Source of the DNA: Pseudoclavibacter helvolus
Lineage (GTDB): Bacteria; Actinomycetota; Actinomycetes; Actinomycetales; Microbacteriaceae
Direction of reading: 5' to 3'
Length of the DNA: 64,000 nt
Assembly (NCBI RefSeq): GCF_014191305.1
Contig: NZ_JACHWJ010000003.1
Span: forward strand, 372,001-436,000
The notes under the pieces are model-generated. The model did not search any database and had not been told where the DNA came from. It saw only the letters and a program-made list of their open reading frames with translations. The translations under genes were made by a program, and so were the position numbers. Below are positions 49,459 to 59,932 of the stretch, piece after piece. Positions within the stretch are counted from its first letter, which is position 1. The number at the start of each line of letters is the position of its first letter.

Positions 49459-49586
49459 GGCCGTGCCCGTCCGCTCCGGCGCGCCCGTCCGCTCCGGTGC
49501 GTGAGACCGACGAGGAAGAGCAGGGCGATGCCGAGCCCGCGAACGACGCGGCCTCCCCAGGTGAGCAGCGGCTCGAGCGCGGCCAT
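49455..49586 (-). CDS. Tiny membrane protein upstream of gntR
   Basis: 43 residues from ATG 49586: a single hydrophobic helix (LLTWGGRVVRGLGIALLFLVGLT) and a very basic tail made of an SGRARR repeat. The stop overlaps the GntR start (ATGA), which supports translation. No family recognised. Confidence 0.4.
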   Translation of the reverse strand: MAALEPLLTWGGRVVRGLGIALLFLVGLTHRSGRARRSGRARP

Positions 49587-49676
49587 GCTGGTGCCCCAGG
49601 TGTAGCCGGGGCGCTCAGCTGCGCTCCGGCTGCCCCTCCGACTCCTGCACCTTGAGCTCAGCATCCGCTAGCGACG

Positions 49677-50291
49677 TCAGAGCCCGATGAGCAGCGACGC
49701 CGCGATGCTCGCCATCACAAGCGCGATGATCGCGTCGAGGACCCGCCAGGCGGATGGTCGCGCGAAGATCGGCTGTAAGAGGCGCGCGCCGTAGCCGAGC
49801 GCCGTGAACCAGACGATGCTCGCGACGGCCGCGCCGGCTCCGAACAGCCAGCGCGCTTCGCCGTGGGTGTTCGCGACTGAGCCGAGCAAGACCACTGTGT
49901 CCAGGTAGACGTGCGGGTTGAGCCAGGTCAGTGCAAGCACCGTGAGCACTGTCGGGAGCAGTGTGGGCGAAGCCTGCGGGTCGGCCGCATCCATCGCCTT
50001 CGGTTTGATCGCCCGGCGAGCGGCGAGAACGGCGTAGGTCAGGAGGAAGGCGGCGCCCGCGATCCGGACAACGGTCGTCAGCCAGGGGAGCGCCGTGAAG
50101 ACGATGCCGGCGCCGCCGATGCCGAGCAGGATGAGGAGCGCGTCTGAGAGGGCGCACACGGCGACAACCGCGAGGACGTGCTTGCGGAGCAGGCCTTGGC
50201 GCAGCACAAACGCGTTCTGCGCGCCGATCGCGACGATGAGGGAAAGGCCGAAGCCGAATCCGGCGAGTGGCGTGAGCAGATCCAAGGTCAT
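49677..50291 (-). CDS. lysE: LysE-family basic amino acid exporter
   Basis: 204 residues with six predicted membrane helices. Opening block GFGFGLSLIVAIGAQNAFVLRQGLLRKHVLAVVAVCALSDALLI is diagnostic, and LTWLNPHVYLDTVVLLGS carries the conserved Asn-Pro-His. Exports lysine and arginine when intracellular levels are high. The ATG at 50291 is preferred to an in-frame start at 50333. Diverges from a LysG-type activator, the usual arrangement. Confidence 0.93.
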   Translation of the reverse strand: MTLDLLTPLAGFGFGLSLIVAIGAQNAFVLRQGLLRKHVLAVVAVCALSDALLILLGIGGAGIVFTALPWLTTVVRIAGAAFLLTYAVLAARRAIKPKAMDAADPQASPTLLPTVLTVLALTWLNPHVYLDTVVLLGSVANTHGEARWLFGAGAAVASIVWFTALGYGARLLQPIFARPSAWRVLDAIIALVMASIAASLLIGL

Positions 50292-50349
50292 GCCGCGACG
50301 ATATTGCCGCGCTGGCAGTTGATGCCAGCTCATGTTTCTTGTGAATCAT

Positions 50350-50355
50350 TAGCAT
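50350..50355 (+). promoter_or_regulatory. -10 element of a leaderless promoter (TAGCAT) for lysG
   Basis: TAGCAT, six bases, then ATG at 50362. Confidence 0.55.
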
Positions 50356-50361
50356 TGCTTC

Positions 50362-51390
50362 ATGCCAATTTCTCCTGTGCACGACTTCGACCCTCAGCGC
50401 CTCGCCGCCCTTCGGGCTGCAGTCGAGACAGGGACGTTCGAGGCCGCCGCTCGCGAGCTGCGGGTGACGCCCTCGGCCATCAGTCAACGCATCAAGTCGC
50501 TCGAGAGCCAGACGGGTCGCGTGCTGCTGCAGCGCAGCAAGCCGGTCGCGCCCACCGAGTCCGGCGAGGTGCTGCTGCGCCTCGCACGGCAGGTGGATGC
50601 GCTCGGCAGGGAAGCGTCGAGTGTCCTCGGCCGGGTGGGCGGTGCATCCGGTGTGGGCGCGGATGGGGGCGACGAGGAGCCGGTCCTCGAACGGCTCGCG
50701 GTCGCCGTCAACGCGGATTCGCTCGCGACCTGGCTCCTGCCAGCGCTTGCGTCCCTGGCCGGGGAGATCGCCTTCGACCTGCGCCGGGCCGACGAGACCC
50801 AGACCACCGAACTGCTGCGGCGGGGCACCGTGACAGCCGCCATCACGGCGGACCCCGTGCCGGTGCAGGGCTGCAGCTCGGTGCTGTTGGGGGCGATGCG
50901 ATACATCCCGATGGCGTCACCCGAGTTCGCGGATCGCTGGTTCGGTGATCGGGATCGGGATCGGGTTCGGGATCGGGATCGGGTTCGGGATCGGGATCGG
51001 GATGGGGATGGGGATGGGGATTGGGATGGTCGTGGCCGCGCCGGTGTCGGTGTGCGGACGCTCGCTGCCTCGCTCGGTCGCGCCCCGGTTGTCGTGTTCG
51101 ACCGCGCCGATACGCTCCAGGATCGGTACCTGCGCGGCCTCGGCGTAGACCCGGCGAGCCCGCCGTGCCACTTCGTGCCCTCGTCCGCCGACTTCGTGCG
51201 CGCCATCCGCCTCGGGTTCGGCTGGGGGCTTGTCCCCGAACTGCAGCTGGGCGACGACGCCTCGCTCGTTGAGATCGACCCAGGGGCGTCGATCGACGTG
51301 CCCCTGTTCTGGCAGCAGTGGCAGCTGCACACGGCAGCGCTCCAGAGGACTGCGCTGGTCGTGGCGGAGGTGGCAGGCAAGCATCTCTGA
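50362..51390 (+). CDS. lysG: LysR-family activator of lysE (LysG/ArgP type) with repeat insertion
   Basis: 342 residues against about 290-300 for the family. N-terminal HTH FDPQRLAALRAAVETGTFEAAARELRVTPSAISQRIKSLESQTGRVLLQRS; the effector domain starts LERLAVAVNADSLATWLLPAL, typical of LysG/ArgP, and ends with FGWGLVPELQ. Between residues about 195 and 224 an insertion of alternating Asp-Arg, Asp-Gly and Val-Arg pairs comes from a six-base repeat at 50945-51029. It would sit in a surface loop of the effector domain. Divergent from lysE. Confidence 0.9.
   Translation: MPISPVHDFDPQRLAALRAAVETGTFEAAARELRVTPSAISQRIKSLESQTGRVLLQRSKPVAPTESGEVLLRLARQVDALGREASSVLGRVGGASGVGADGGDEEPVLERLAVAVNADSLATWLLPALASLAGEIAFDLRRADETQTTELLRRGTVTAAITADPVPVQGCSSVLLGAMRYIPMASPEFADRWFGDRDRDRVRDRDRVRDRDRDGDGDGDWDGRGRAGVGVRTLAASLGRAPVVVFDRADTLQDRYLRGLGVDPASPPCHFVPSSADFVRAIRLGFGWGLVPELQLGDDASLVEIDPGASIDVPLFWQQWQLHTAALQRTALVVAEVAGKHL
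50945..51029. repeat. Hexanucleotide repeat inside lysG
   Basis: About fourteen imperfect copies of a GGGATC/GGGTTC/GGGGAT six-base unit, in frame, encoding a charged dipeptide run. The unit length keeps the frame, so copy number can vary without killing the gene. Confidence 0.85.
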
Positions 51391-51564
51391 CGCGGGGCCA
51401 ATCCGCGCGGCGCGGCAAGGCCGGGCTCATTGCGGCGGACGAGGCGACCAACTCTGTGGTCGGGGCGGTCGATGCGCAAGCCCCAAAAGTCTCGTCGCGA
51501 GTCAAATACTCTCCGCATACCGTCGCGGCTCTCGTGCGTCCCCCAGCGCCTGTAGGAGGCTCCC

Positions 51565-52923
<1,359 letters not shown>

Positions 52924-52933
52924 GGGCTCGGCT

Positions 52934-53437
52934 TCAGGTGAGCGGTGAGGCAGCGACCGCCGCGAGCACAACCGGGTCTTCGCATCCACGAACGAAGCCC
53001 GCGATGCGGCGGTCGATGTCGCGCTGCAGAAGGCACCCGCCGATTCGCTCGGCGAGGGGCGCGAGCCACCTGGGCTTGCATGCGAAGTTGTACCGCCAGA
53101 CGGCAAGAGTCGCGGGCTGGCCGGTGCCTTCGTCGTCCGGCGCCTGGCTGAACCGCCAACCCCCGCCGAGCCTCTCGAAGAACCAGGAGCCTTCCGTCAC
53201 CTTCATCCCCACGTTCGACGGCGGGTTGTAGGAGACGTCCTCGCTGATCATGCGGAAGCCGAGGCGCTGCACCGTGAAGGTGCGCACACCCTTCGCGGGC
53301 AGCGCGGCCCCGTCGAGGAAGTGCTGGCGGCGGATGAACGGATCCCACCGCATCCGCACCTCGCCAGTGGTCTGGGACACGGCGAACGCGACCGCCGGGG
53401 CGACGTGAACAACGCAGCGAGACTCGACGACGGGCAT
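52934..53437 (-). CDS. SRPBCC family protein
   Basis: 167 residues. HVAPAVAFAVSQTTGEVRMRWDPFIRRQHFLDGAALPAKGVRTF is the opening of a START-like fold of the polyketide cyclase/Coq10 kind, and SWFFERLGGGWRFSQ a later strand pair; closes with a C-terminal helix containing two cysteines. Convergent with the ice-binding gene and divergent from a methyltransferase gene. Confidence 0.82.
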   Translation of the reverse strand: MPVVESRCVVHVAPAVAFAVSQTTGEVRMRWDPFIRRQHFLDGAALPAKGVRTFTVQRLGFRMISEDVSYNPPSNVGMKVTEGSWFFERLGGGWRFSQAPDDEGTGQPATLAVWRYNFACKPRWLAPLAERIGGCLLQRDIDRRIAGFVRGCEDPVVLAAVAASPLT

Positions 53438-53483
53438 GCTCCATCGTCACACGCGCCCGCCAGCCATCAGGGAGGATGGGGCC

Positions 53484-54242
53484 ATGAGCGCAACATTCGA
53501 GGACCTCATCGCGGAGGCCGAGGCCGCCGACGTCGACGGCTGGGACTTCTCCTGGCTGGAGGGGCGGGCCACGGAGGAGCGACCCAGCTGGGGCTACTCG
53601 CGCCTCCTCGGCGAACGGATGGCGCACGCCAGCGCATCACTCGACATCCAGACCGGTGGGGGCGAGGCGCTCGCGATGTCACCAATCGTGCCGCCGCTCG
53701 CCGTGGCGACGGAGTCGTTCCCACCGAACGTCGCGAAGGCGACTCAGCTCCTGCACCCACGGGGAGTGGCCGTCGTCGACGACCCTGACGAGCCGCCGCT
53801 GCCCTTCGCGAGCGGAGCCTTCGACCTTGTGACGAGCCGGCATCCCGCTACGATCTGGTGGTCTGAGATCGCGCGCGTCTTGCGGCCAGGCGGCGCCTAC
53901 TTCGCCCAGCACGTCGGGCCCGCCAGCGCCTTCGAGCTCATCGAGTTCTTCCTCGGCCCCCAACCCGAGGCGAGGCTGGAGCGGCGGGCCGAGGTCGAGG
54001 CCGACGCCGCGAGGGCTGCCGGCCTCGAGATCGTCGACCTCCGTGAGGAGCGGCTCCGCGTCGAGATCAGCGACGTCGGGGCGGTCGTGTACCTGCTGCG
54101 GAAGGTGATCTGGTGGGTGCCGGGCTTCACCGTCGGCGCGTATCTGGGACGCCTGCGCGAGCTCCACGACCTCATCCAGAGCGAGGGGCCCTTCGTCGCG
54201 CACTCGACGCGCCACCTCATCGAGGCGCGCCTGCCCGCCTGA
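53484..54242 (+). CDS. SAM-dependent methyltransferase
   Basis: 252 residues. Class I fold: an AdoMet-binding strand and loop LDIQTGGGEAL (D-x-x-x-G-x-G form), an acidic VVDDPDEPPLPFASGAFDLVTSRHPATIWWSEIARVLRPGGAYFAQHVG segment typical of Methyltransf_11/UbiE-like enzymes, and a basic C-terminus. GGAGG before the ATG. Substrate unknown. Confidence 0.88.
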   Translation: MSATFEDLIAEAEAADVDGWDFSWLEGRATEERPSWGYSRLLGERMAHASASLDIQTGGGEALAMSPIVPPLAVATESFPPNVAKATQLLHPRGVAVVDDPDEPPLPFASGAFDLVTSRHPATIWWSEIARVLRPGGAYFAQHVGPASAFELIEFFLGPQPEARLERRAEVEADAARAAGLEIVDLREERLRVEISDVGAVVYLLRKVIWWVPGFTVGAYLGRLRELHDLIQSEGPFVAHSTRHLIEARLPA

Positions 54243-54379
54243 GCGATTTTCAGCTGACTCTCTGCCAGTCCTTCGCCGTCTTCGCTCACGAGACGCGGAG
54301 GAACGCGTGCTTGCCTTGGCCGACGACCTCCGCGGAGAGCATCCGCGAGCACCACCGCAACCAAACGGCGGGAGCCACC

Positions 54380-54661
54380 ATGAAAGACAACCAGCACAGC
54401 GACGAGCGCCTCGGAGAGTCGGTCGCAGGAGACCCGGTTGGGGACCCGTCCGACCTCACCGCGAGCGAGGAGAAGTCAGGAGCCGAGCCAGCCGCCGAGA
54501 AGGGTGACCTGCTGGGGGCTGTCGGAAAGCTCGCAAACGTGTTCGCGTTCGGGAGCTCCTCTGACGCGTCGGCTGCCGCGGCGACGGCCAACGGAAGGCT
54601 CCCCAGCGACCCAGACGATGACGGGACCGGCGGGACGGGCGGGGCTCGACGCGCGCCCTAG
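54380..54661 (+). CDS. Small acidic hypothetical protein
   Basis: 93 residues from ATG 54380 after a GGGAG site. Composition is Asp/Glu/Ser/Gly-rich with one more hydrophobic patch (LLGAVGKLANVFAFG, about 44-58). Probably disordered. No family recognised. The 135 bases upstream are otherwise empty. Confidence 0.5.
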   Translation: MKDNQHSDERLGESVAGDPVGDPSDLTASEEKSGAEPAAEKGDLLGAVGKLANVFAFGSSSDASAAAATANGRLPSDPDDDGTGGTGGARRAP

Positions 54662-54687
54662 GTTTTCGTGACGGCCAGGAGCGCTGG

Positions 54688-55017
54688 CTAGTCGACGACG
54701 AAGAGTTTCGCGCCGGTGGTCGTGATTGAGCGGTGCGCTTCCATGTCGGTGCCAACCTGGTAGCTCTGACCGGCCTTGAGGGTGACGCGGCGCCCGTCGT
54801 CGAGTTCGGTGTCGAGCGTGCCCTCGAGGACAAACGGCACGTGGCCACGCGAGCACCAGTGGTCGGCAAGGTAGCCGGGCGAATAGTCGACCATGCGGAT
54901 GCGCGTCTCGCCGATCTGCTCGGTGCGCCAGGTCGCCTCGCCTGTGGTCCCCGAGTGCACGGTTGGCCTCAGGGCCGCCCAGTCGGTTGTGGTGAACGCG
55001 TGCCCGAGGAGATCCAT
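54688..55017 (-). CDS. Cupin-fold protein of the DHCW type
   Basis: 109 residues, a single small beta-barrel. The run RIRMVDYSPGYLADHWCSRGHVPFVLEGTLDTELDDGRRVTLKAGQSYQVG has the cupin turn pattern with the DHWCxRGH metal-site segment and a later AHRS. Probably a metal-binding enzyme or sugar/ligand binder; role unknown. Confidence 0.85.
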   Translation of the reverse strand: MDLLGHAFTTTDWAALRPTVHSGTTGEATWRTEQIGETRIRMVDYSPGYLADHWCSRGHVPFVLEGTLDTELDDGRRVTLKAGQSYQVGTDMEAHRSITTTGAKLFVVD

Positions 55018-55056
55018 GCGTCGACGCTACCCCGCCCGAGCCGGCGGGCTCGCCGT

Positions 55057-56106
55057 CTAGGCGGGTTCGGCGTTCTCGAGCGGCCGCGCTGCGGTCTCTG
55101 CGTCGCGCATCGCGTCGGCGGTGATCTCGAGGGAGCGGATGCGGTCGGAGCTCTGGAGGGCGCCGTGCCCGATGATGAGCTCGTCTGCACCCGTCGCCTC
55201 GGCGAACTCGGTGAGGTAGTCGCGCACCTCCTGGCCCGTCCCGACGGCCGTGTAGCGCATCATGTTCGCGATCTGCTGCCCCTGGGGGCTCGCGATGATC
55301 TGGTCCATCTGCTCGTCGGTGAAGTCGGAGTTGGGTCCGCGGAGGAGGATGCTGCGGAGGCGCGACCGGCGGGATTGCGTGAATTGCTCCTGCGCATCCG
55401 CCGAGTCGAGGGCCGCGACGACGTTGACGCCGACGATGAGGTGCGGCGCGGCGAGCTGCTCGGACGGCTGGAACTGCTCGCGGTAGAGCGCGATGGCCTG
55501 GAACAGCTGGTCGGGTGCGAAGTGGGACGCGAAGGCGTACGGAAGGCCGAGTTGCGCGGCGAGCTGTGCACCGAAGAGGCTCGAGCCGAGGATGTAGAGG
55601 GGCACGTTGGTGCCTCCGCCTGGCACGGCCTGCACGCCCGGGATGGTCGATTCGCCGCGGAGGAACGCCTGCAACTCGAGGACGTCCTGCGGGAACTCGT
55701 TTGCTGACGCGGGGGAGCGCCGCAGCGCGCGGAAGGTCGCCTGGTCGCTGCCAGGGGCACGCCCGAGGCCGAGGTCGATGCGATCCGGGTACAGGGTGGC
55801 GAGGGTCCCGAACTGCTCGGCAATGACAAGTGGCGAGTGGTTCGGGAGCATGACGCCGCCGGCGCCGAGGCGGATCGTGGAGGTCTGCGATGCGATGTGC
55901 CCGATGAGGACGCTGGTTGCGCTCGAGGCGATCGTTGGCATGTTGTGGTGCTCGGCGTACCAGACGCGGCGGTATCCGGACCGTTCCGCGGCCTGGGCGA
56001 GTTCAACGCTTGCTTGGAAGCTCTCCCTGACGGTCTGGCCGGGGGCGATGGGGGCGAGGTCAAGGATTGAGAGAGGAACAGTCACCTTGAGTGCAACCGT
56101 CCGCAC
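55057..56106 (-). CDS. LLM class flavin-dependent oxidoreductase (LuxA-like)
   Basis: 349 residues. [112 protein letters not shown] is the classic MsnO8-type luciferase-like start, and ADELIIGH near the end. Start either GTG 56106 or GTG 56085 (VTVPLSIL). FMN-dependent; substrate unknown. Stands alone. Confidence 0.93.
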   Translation of the reverse strand: MRTVALKVTVPLSILDLAPIAPGQTVRESFQASVELAQAAERSGYRRVWYAEHHNMPTIASSATSVLIGHIASQTSTIRLGAGGVMLPNHSPLVIAEQFGTLATLYPDRIDLGLGRAPGSDQATFRALRRSPASANEFPQDVLELQAFLRGESTIPGVQAVPGGGTNVPLYILGSSLFGAQLAAQLGLPYAFASHFAPDQLFQAIALYREQFQPSEQLAAPHLIVGVNVVAALDSADAQEQFTQSRRSRLRSILLRGPNSDFTDEQMDQIIASPQGQQIANMMRYTAVGTGQEVRDYLTEFAEATGADELIIGHGALQSSDRIRSLEITADAMRDAETAARPLENAEPA

Positions 56107-56190
56107 GCTACTGCTGTTCCCGGCGATTCGCGTCGCGTGTCGTGTGGCCCCACTGGTGGCCCAGGGAGACCAGCTCGGGCCAGGCTGGAG

Positions 56191-56844
56191 CTACTCGTCA
56201 CCGAGGTAGAAGGAGGCGGTGCGGGCGGCCGAGTCGTGCGCATCGTCGGGATCCTCGCCAGCGCTGAGGTGCGCGATGCACCAGCGGTCGGCAGCTGACT
56301 CGACGAACTGCTTGCCCTCGTCGGCGTCGTTGAAGGCGGACATGGCGCCTTGCACGTCGAGGCCCTCGTCGGCGAGGGCCAGGGAGAGGGCGAGGAGGGC
56401 GCCGTCCCAGCCGATGCCGGTGGCTGCCGGGCCGTACTGCGCCCAGTGCTCGTTGTCCGGGACGGTGTGGTGCAGCGCGAGGTGGGTGCCGCCGGTGCCG
56501 CCTGTGTCGGCGGGCTCGAGGGTCAGGCGGACACGGCTGACGTCGCCGTCGTACTCCCACGTCACCTGGAGTGCTGAGTTCGGCTCGCAGCGTTCGATGG
56601 TGCCGGATGTGCCGCTCGCGGTCAGCCTGTACCTTCCGCCGCGTGTGAGCTCGCCTTCGAGTGGCTCGAACCAGCGGGAGAGTCCATATGGTGTTGTGCA
56701 CGCCGCCCACACGGTTTCCGGTGAGTTCGGGAAGGTGCGCTCGAGCGTGACCACGTAGCTCGTGCCGTCTCGCGCGACGCTGCGCGTGACGTTCTCGAGG
56801 CTCTCGGTTGACGCTCCGGCGGAGGATACCGGTTTCGTTTCCAT
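56191..56844 (-). CDS. SRPBCC/AHSA1-type protein
   Basis: 217 residues from ATG 56844. Residues about 20-145 match the activator-of-Hsp90 ATPase-1-like fold: LERTFPNSPETVWAACTTPYGLSRWFEPLEGELTRGGRYRLTASG and ERCEPNSALQVTWEYDGDVSRVRLTLEPAD. The C-terminal 70 residues (helical, Asp-rich) are extra. Not recognised further. Confidence 0.87.
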   Translation of the reverse strand: METKPVSSAGASTESLENVTRSVARDGTSYVVTLERTFPNSPETVWAACTTPYGLSRWFEPLEGELTRGGRYRLTASGTSGTIERCEPNSALQVTWEYDGDVSRVRLTLEPADTGGTGGTHLALHHTVPDNEHWAQYGPAATGIGWDGALLALSLALADEGLDVQGAMSAFNDADEGKQFVESAADRWCIAHLSAGEDPDDAHDSAARTASFYLGDE

Positions 56845-56992
56845 GTGGCCAGAGTGCCCGGCGTTGTTGTGGAATCCCACAGACCCGGGGAATTCGCGGA
56901 GCCCCGACCGGGATCGGCGCTGAGGATCATCAGGCCGGGCTCGGCTTGTCGGTGCGGCTCGGCTTGTCCGTGGTCTGGCGCACAATGAACGG

Positions 56993-58645
56993 ATGCACAT
57001 CCTGGTCACGTCGCTCGAGCGCGGTTTCGCGCTCGAAGACCGCCGCGACGCCGGTCCTGTCTCTGCCGCGGCGGCGAGGGCTACCGCGGCGGTCGTGGTG
57101 GCTCCTGACGCGATCGCCCTCGCGCAGCTGGTGTCCGAGCGCGAGCGGTCGGCGCCGGCGAGTGATCCCATCCGCTGGGTGTGGAACAGCCAGGACATCG
57201 TGCCGCGGCTTCTCGCCCACGGCGTGCGGGTCGGCAGATGCCACGACCTTCGCCTTGCGGGTCGCATCCTCATCACGGCCGGCTACCTCGATGCGAGCCT
57301 CGACGTCGCGGACGCACGAGGGGGCGCGCACCCCGGCGATGGCCTTTTCGACCTTGACGCCGAGAACCCGGGCACGCCCGACGCAACTCGTGAGCTCTTC
57401 GAGGCGCAGCTCGGGGCCCTCGAAGCCGCCGACCAGGAGGGCCCCCGGAAGGGTGCCCTCGCGTTCCTCGTCGGGGCGGAGAGCGCGGGTGCACTGGTCG
57501 CCGCTGAGCTGCGCGCAGCGGGCATGCCGTTCAGTGTTGAGCGCCACGAGCGTGTGCTTGTCGACGTGCTCGGGCCGCGGGGCGCCGGCGGGCGGCCCGC
57601 GAAGCTCGAAGCCGCAGCGTCGGCGGTCCGGGCCGCGCTCGGCGAGCCGACGCTCAACGTCGATTCCCCGAAAGATCTGCTCGCGGCCCTGCGGCGGGCG
57701 GGGCTCGACGTCGCGAGCACCAGTAAGTGGGAGCTCTGGGGGAAGGAGCACCCCGTCGTTGAGGCGCTGCTGCATTACAAGCGCCTGCACCGCCTCTTCA
57801 CGGCGAACGGGTGGACGTGGCGAGACGAGTGGATCCACGGGGGACGCTTTCGGCCCGACTATGTCCCCGGTGGCGTCGTGACTGGCCGCTGGGCGACAAG
57901 CGGCGGCGGGGCCATGCAGCTCCCGAAGGAGATCCGTAACGCCGTGGTCGCCGACCCTGGCTGGAAACTCATCGTGGCCGACGCGGCCCAGCTCGAGCCG
58001 CGCATCCTCGCCGCGATGTCGGGCGACGAGGCAATGGCCAGGGCCGGCGCGCAGCGCGACATGTACACAGCGTTCGTCGACCGCGGCGTCGTGCCCGATC
58101 GCGACAGCGCGAAGGTCGCGATGCTCGGCGCCATGTACGGAGCGACGACCGGCCAGAGTGCTGTCCTGCTTCCAGGGCTGGAGCGGGCCTACCCGCGGGC
58201 CATGGGGCTCGTGGCCTCGGCCGCGCGGTCGGGCGAGCGCGGCCAGCAGGTGCACACCTGGCTTGGGCGCACCTCGCCATGGCCACCCGCGGAGTTCTCG
58301 CCGCGTGACTTCGGCCGCTTCACCCGCAACTTCATCGTGCAGGGCACCGCCGCCGAGTGGGCGCTCACCTGGATGGCGGGCATCAGGCAGCGCCTCGCCA
58401 AGCTCGGCACGGTGGCAGGCGGAGCGAGCGGGGCCGTCGTGGATGCGCCACTCGAGCAGACCGCGCACCTCGCCTATTTCCTGCACGACGAAGTCGTGGT
58501 GCACGCGCCCGCTGAAGTCGCCGAGCGGGCGGCAGCGGAGGTCGTGGCGGCCGCGGCCGAGGCCGGACGGCTTCTGTTTTCGGGCAGCCAGGTCACCTTC
58601 CCCGTTGTCGCGCACGTCGTCGACAGTTACGGCGAGGCAAAGTAG
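56993..58645 (+). CDS. Family A DNA polymerase-like protein (bifunctional 3'-5' exonuclease/polymerase type)
   Basis: 550 residues. N-terminal part is a reduced exonuclease-like domain; the C-terminal 300 residues carry the PolA palm and fingers: motif A LIVADAAQLEPRILAAM (normally DYSQIELR), motif B RDSAKVAMLGAMYGATTGQSA and motif C HDEVVVHAP. The catalytic Asp of motif A and the Asp-Glu of motif C are kept, so polymerase activity is possible. It lacks the 5' nuclease of PolA. Conserved as an extra gene in many actinobacteria; role unclear. ATG 56993 with a weak -10 (CACAAT) six bases upstream. Confidence 0.9.
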   Translation: MHILVTSLERGFALEDRRDAGPVSAAAARATAAVVVAPDAIALAQLVSERERSAPASDPIRWVWNSQDIVPRLLAHGVRVGRCHDLRLAGRILITAGYLDASLDVADARGGAHPGDGLFDLDAENPGTPDATRELFEAQLGALEAADQEGPRKGALAFLVGAESAGALVAAELRAAGMPFSVERHERVLVDVLGPRGAGGRPAKLEAAASAVRAALGEPTLNVDSPKDLLAALRRAGLDVASTSKWELWGKEHPVVEALLHYKRLHRLFTANGWTWRDEWIHGGRFRPDYVPGGVVTGRWATSGGGAMQLPKEIRNAVVADPGWKLIVADAAQLEPRILAAMSGDEAMARAGAQRDMYTAFVDRGVVPDRDSAKVAMLGAMYGATTGQSAVLLPGLERAYPRAMGLVASAARSGERGQQVHTWLGRTSPWPPAEFSPRDFGRFTRNFIVQGTAAEWALTWMAGIRQRLAKLGTVAGGASGAVVDAPLEQTAHLAYFLHDEVVVHAPAEVAERAAAEVVAAAAEAGRLLFSGSQVTFPVVAHVVDSYGEAK

Positions 58646-58669
58646 CGCCTCTCGACGCCGCTCCCAGGC

Positions 58670-59830
58670 TCAGCGCTTCGGCCACACCCACTGCGGCCCT
58701 TCGAACTGGAGCTGGCCGCGGATGCTCGTGGAGCCCCCTTCCTTCTCGAGTTCGATGACGTTCGCGTCGTCGCGCAGCCCGTCCACGAGGGGCTGAGAGT
58801 GCGTGACGACGATGACCTGCGTCTGCTCGGACGCGCGTCGGATCAGGCCGGCGAGCGTCGGGAGCAGGCTGGGGTGGAGACTCGCCTCCGGCTCGTTGAG
58901 GACCAGCAGCTCCGGCATCCGCGGTGACAGGAGGGCGGTGGCGAGCAGGATCATCCGAAGCGTGCCGTCCGACAGCTCCCGCGCATCCAGTGGTCGAGCG
59001 AGGCCAGGCTGCGACATGACGAGCCTCGCCATGCCCGACTCGTCCTCCTCGATGCCGACCCGCGACCCCGGGAAGGCCGCGTCGATGGCGGCGTGGAAGG
59101 CCTTCGCGTGACCGACACGCTGCACGGTCGCGAGCGCCGCCGGCAGCCGTGAGCCGTCGTCCGGGAGCACGGGCGTGAAGGTCGCGGGGCTCGGAAGCCT
59201 CGATGGTGCCGCGGCGTCGGTGCGCAGGTAGTCGAGGAAGCGCCAGCCGCGCGCCGACTCCCGGAGTGCGGAGAGCTCTGGCGCCGTGGATGGGTCGGCG
59301 AGGGTCGCGAGCATCGACTCGGCTTCGCGGACGCTCCACTCGGCATGCACCAGTTTGAAGTTGGCGTCGCGCACCTTGACCAGGTTCCCTCGCCGCTCGA
59401 CGAGCGTCGTCGATGGCCGCAGCAGCTCGCTCGACCAGACGAGTTCGCTCTTGACGACCGGGTCGAACGGGAAGTCTGAGATGACCGGGATTCCGAGGTC
59501 GATCGCGAAGTTCTGCAGGGGCCGCGGATGCTTCACCGGTGGCATGCCGAGGTCGGTCGCGTACGAGGCGGTCGAGGTGCGAAGCCCGAGCTTGAGGGAG
59601 ACTGGGGTTCCGCGCGATCGCTCGCCCGCGTGCAGTGCCGCGCGCAAGCCGCCCTCCATGGCCAGCGACGACAGGGCGCCCTCGCGGATGATGTCGTGCA
59701 GTAGCCGAAGGGCGCGGTACAGGTTCGACTTGCCGCTGCCGTTTGCGCCCGTGACGACGTTCAGGCGTTCGAGCCCCACCGTGACGCTCTTGATGGACCG
59801 GTAGTTCTCGATGGCGAGGAGTTCAAGCAT
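58670..59830 (-). CDS. AAA ATPase of the RecF/OLD-like type
   Basis: 386 residues. Walker A GANGSGKSN (28-36) after MLELLAIENYRSIKSVTVGL; ABC-type signature LSDGTLRMILLATAL; Walker B LLVLNEPEASLHP with D-loop HSQPLVDGL. The layout without a coiled coil or TOPRIM domain is that of AAA_21 ATPases, seen alone and as partners in defence modules. No second toxin or nuclease gene is adjacent, so a housekeeping or stress role is as likely. The start at 59830 follows an in-frame GTG at 59836. Confidence 0.9.
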   Translation of the reverse strand: MLELLAIENYRSIKSVTVGLERLNVVTGANGSGKSNLYRALRLLHDIIREGALSSLAMEGGLRAALHAGERSRGTPVSLKLGLRTSTASYATDLGMPPVKHPRPLQNFAIDLGIPVISDFPFDPVVKSELVWSSELLRPSTTLVERRGNLVKVRDANFKLVHAEWSVREAESMLATLADPSTAPELSALRESARGWRFLDYLRTDAAAPSRLPSPATFTPVLPDDGSRLPAALATVQRVGHAKAFHAAIDAAFPGSRVGIEEDESGMARLVMSQPGLARPLDARELSDGTLRMILLATALLSPRMPELLVLNEPEASLHPSLLPTLAGLIRRASEQTQVIVVTHSQPLVDGLRDDANVIELEKEGGSTSIRGQLQFEGPQWVWPKR

Positions 59831-59878
59831 GCTCACACGCTAGGAGGTGCCGCCGACAAACATCACTGAGGGCGCGAA

Positions 59879-59919
59879 GAAGCCCCTCGGCGGAGCTGAA
59901 CTCCGACGCGAGGGGCTTC
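59879..59919 (-). terminator. Hairpin terminator of gabD
   Basis: GAAGCCCCTCG pairs with CGAGGGGCTTC (59879-59889 with 59909-59919) and an inner CGGAG/CTCCG stem continues it. It lies 14 bases after the gabD stop on the leftward strand. Confidence 0.8.
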
Positions 59920-59932
59920 CGGTCGACGAGGC

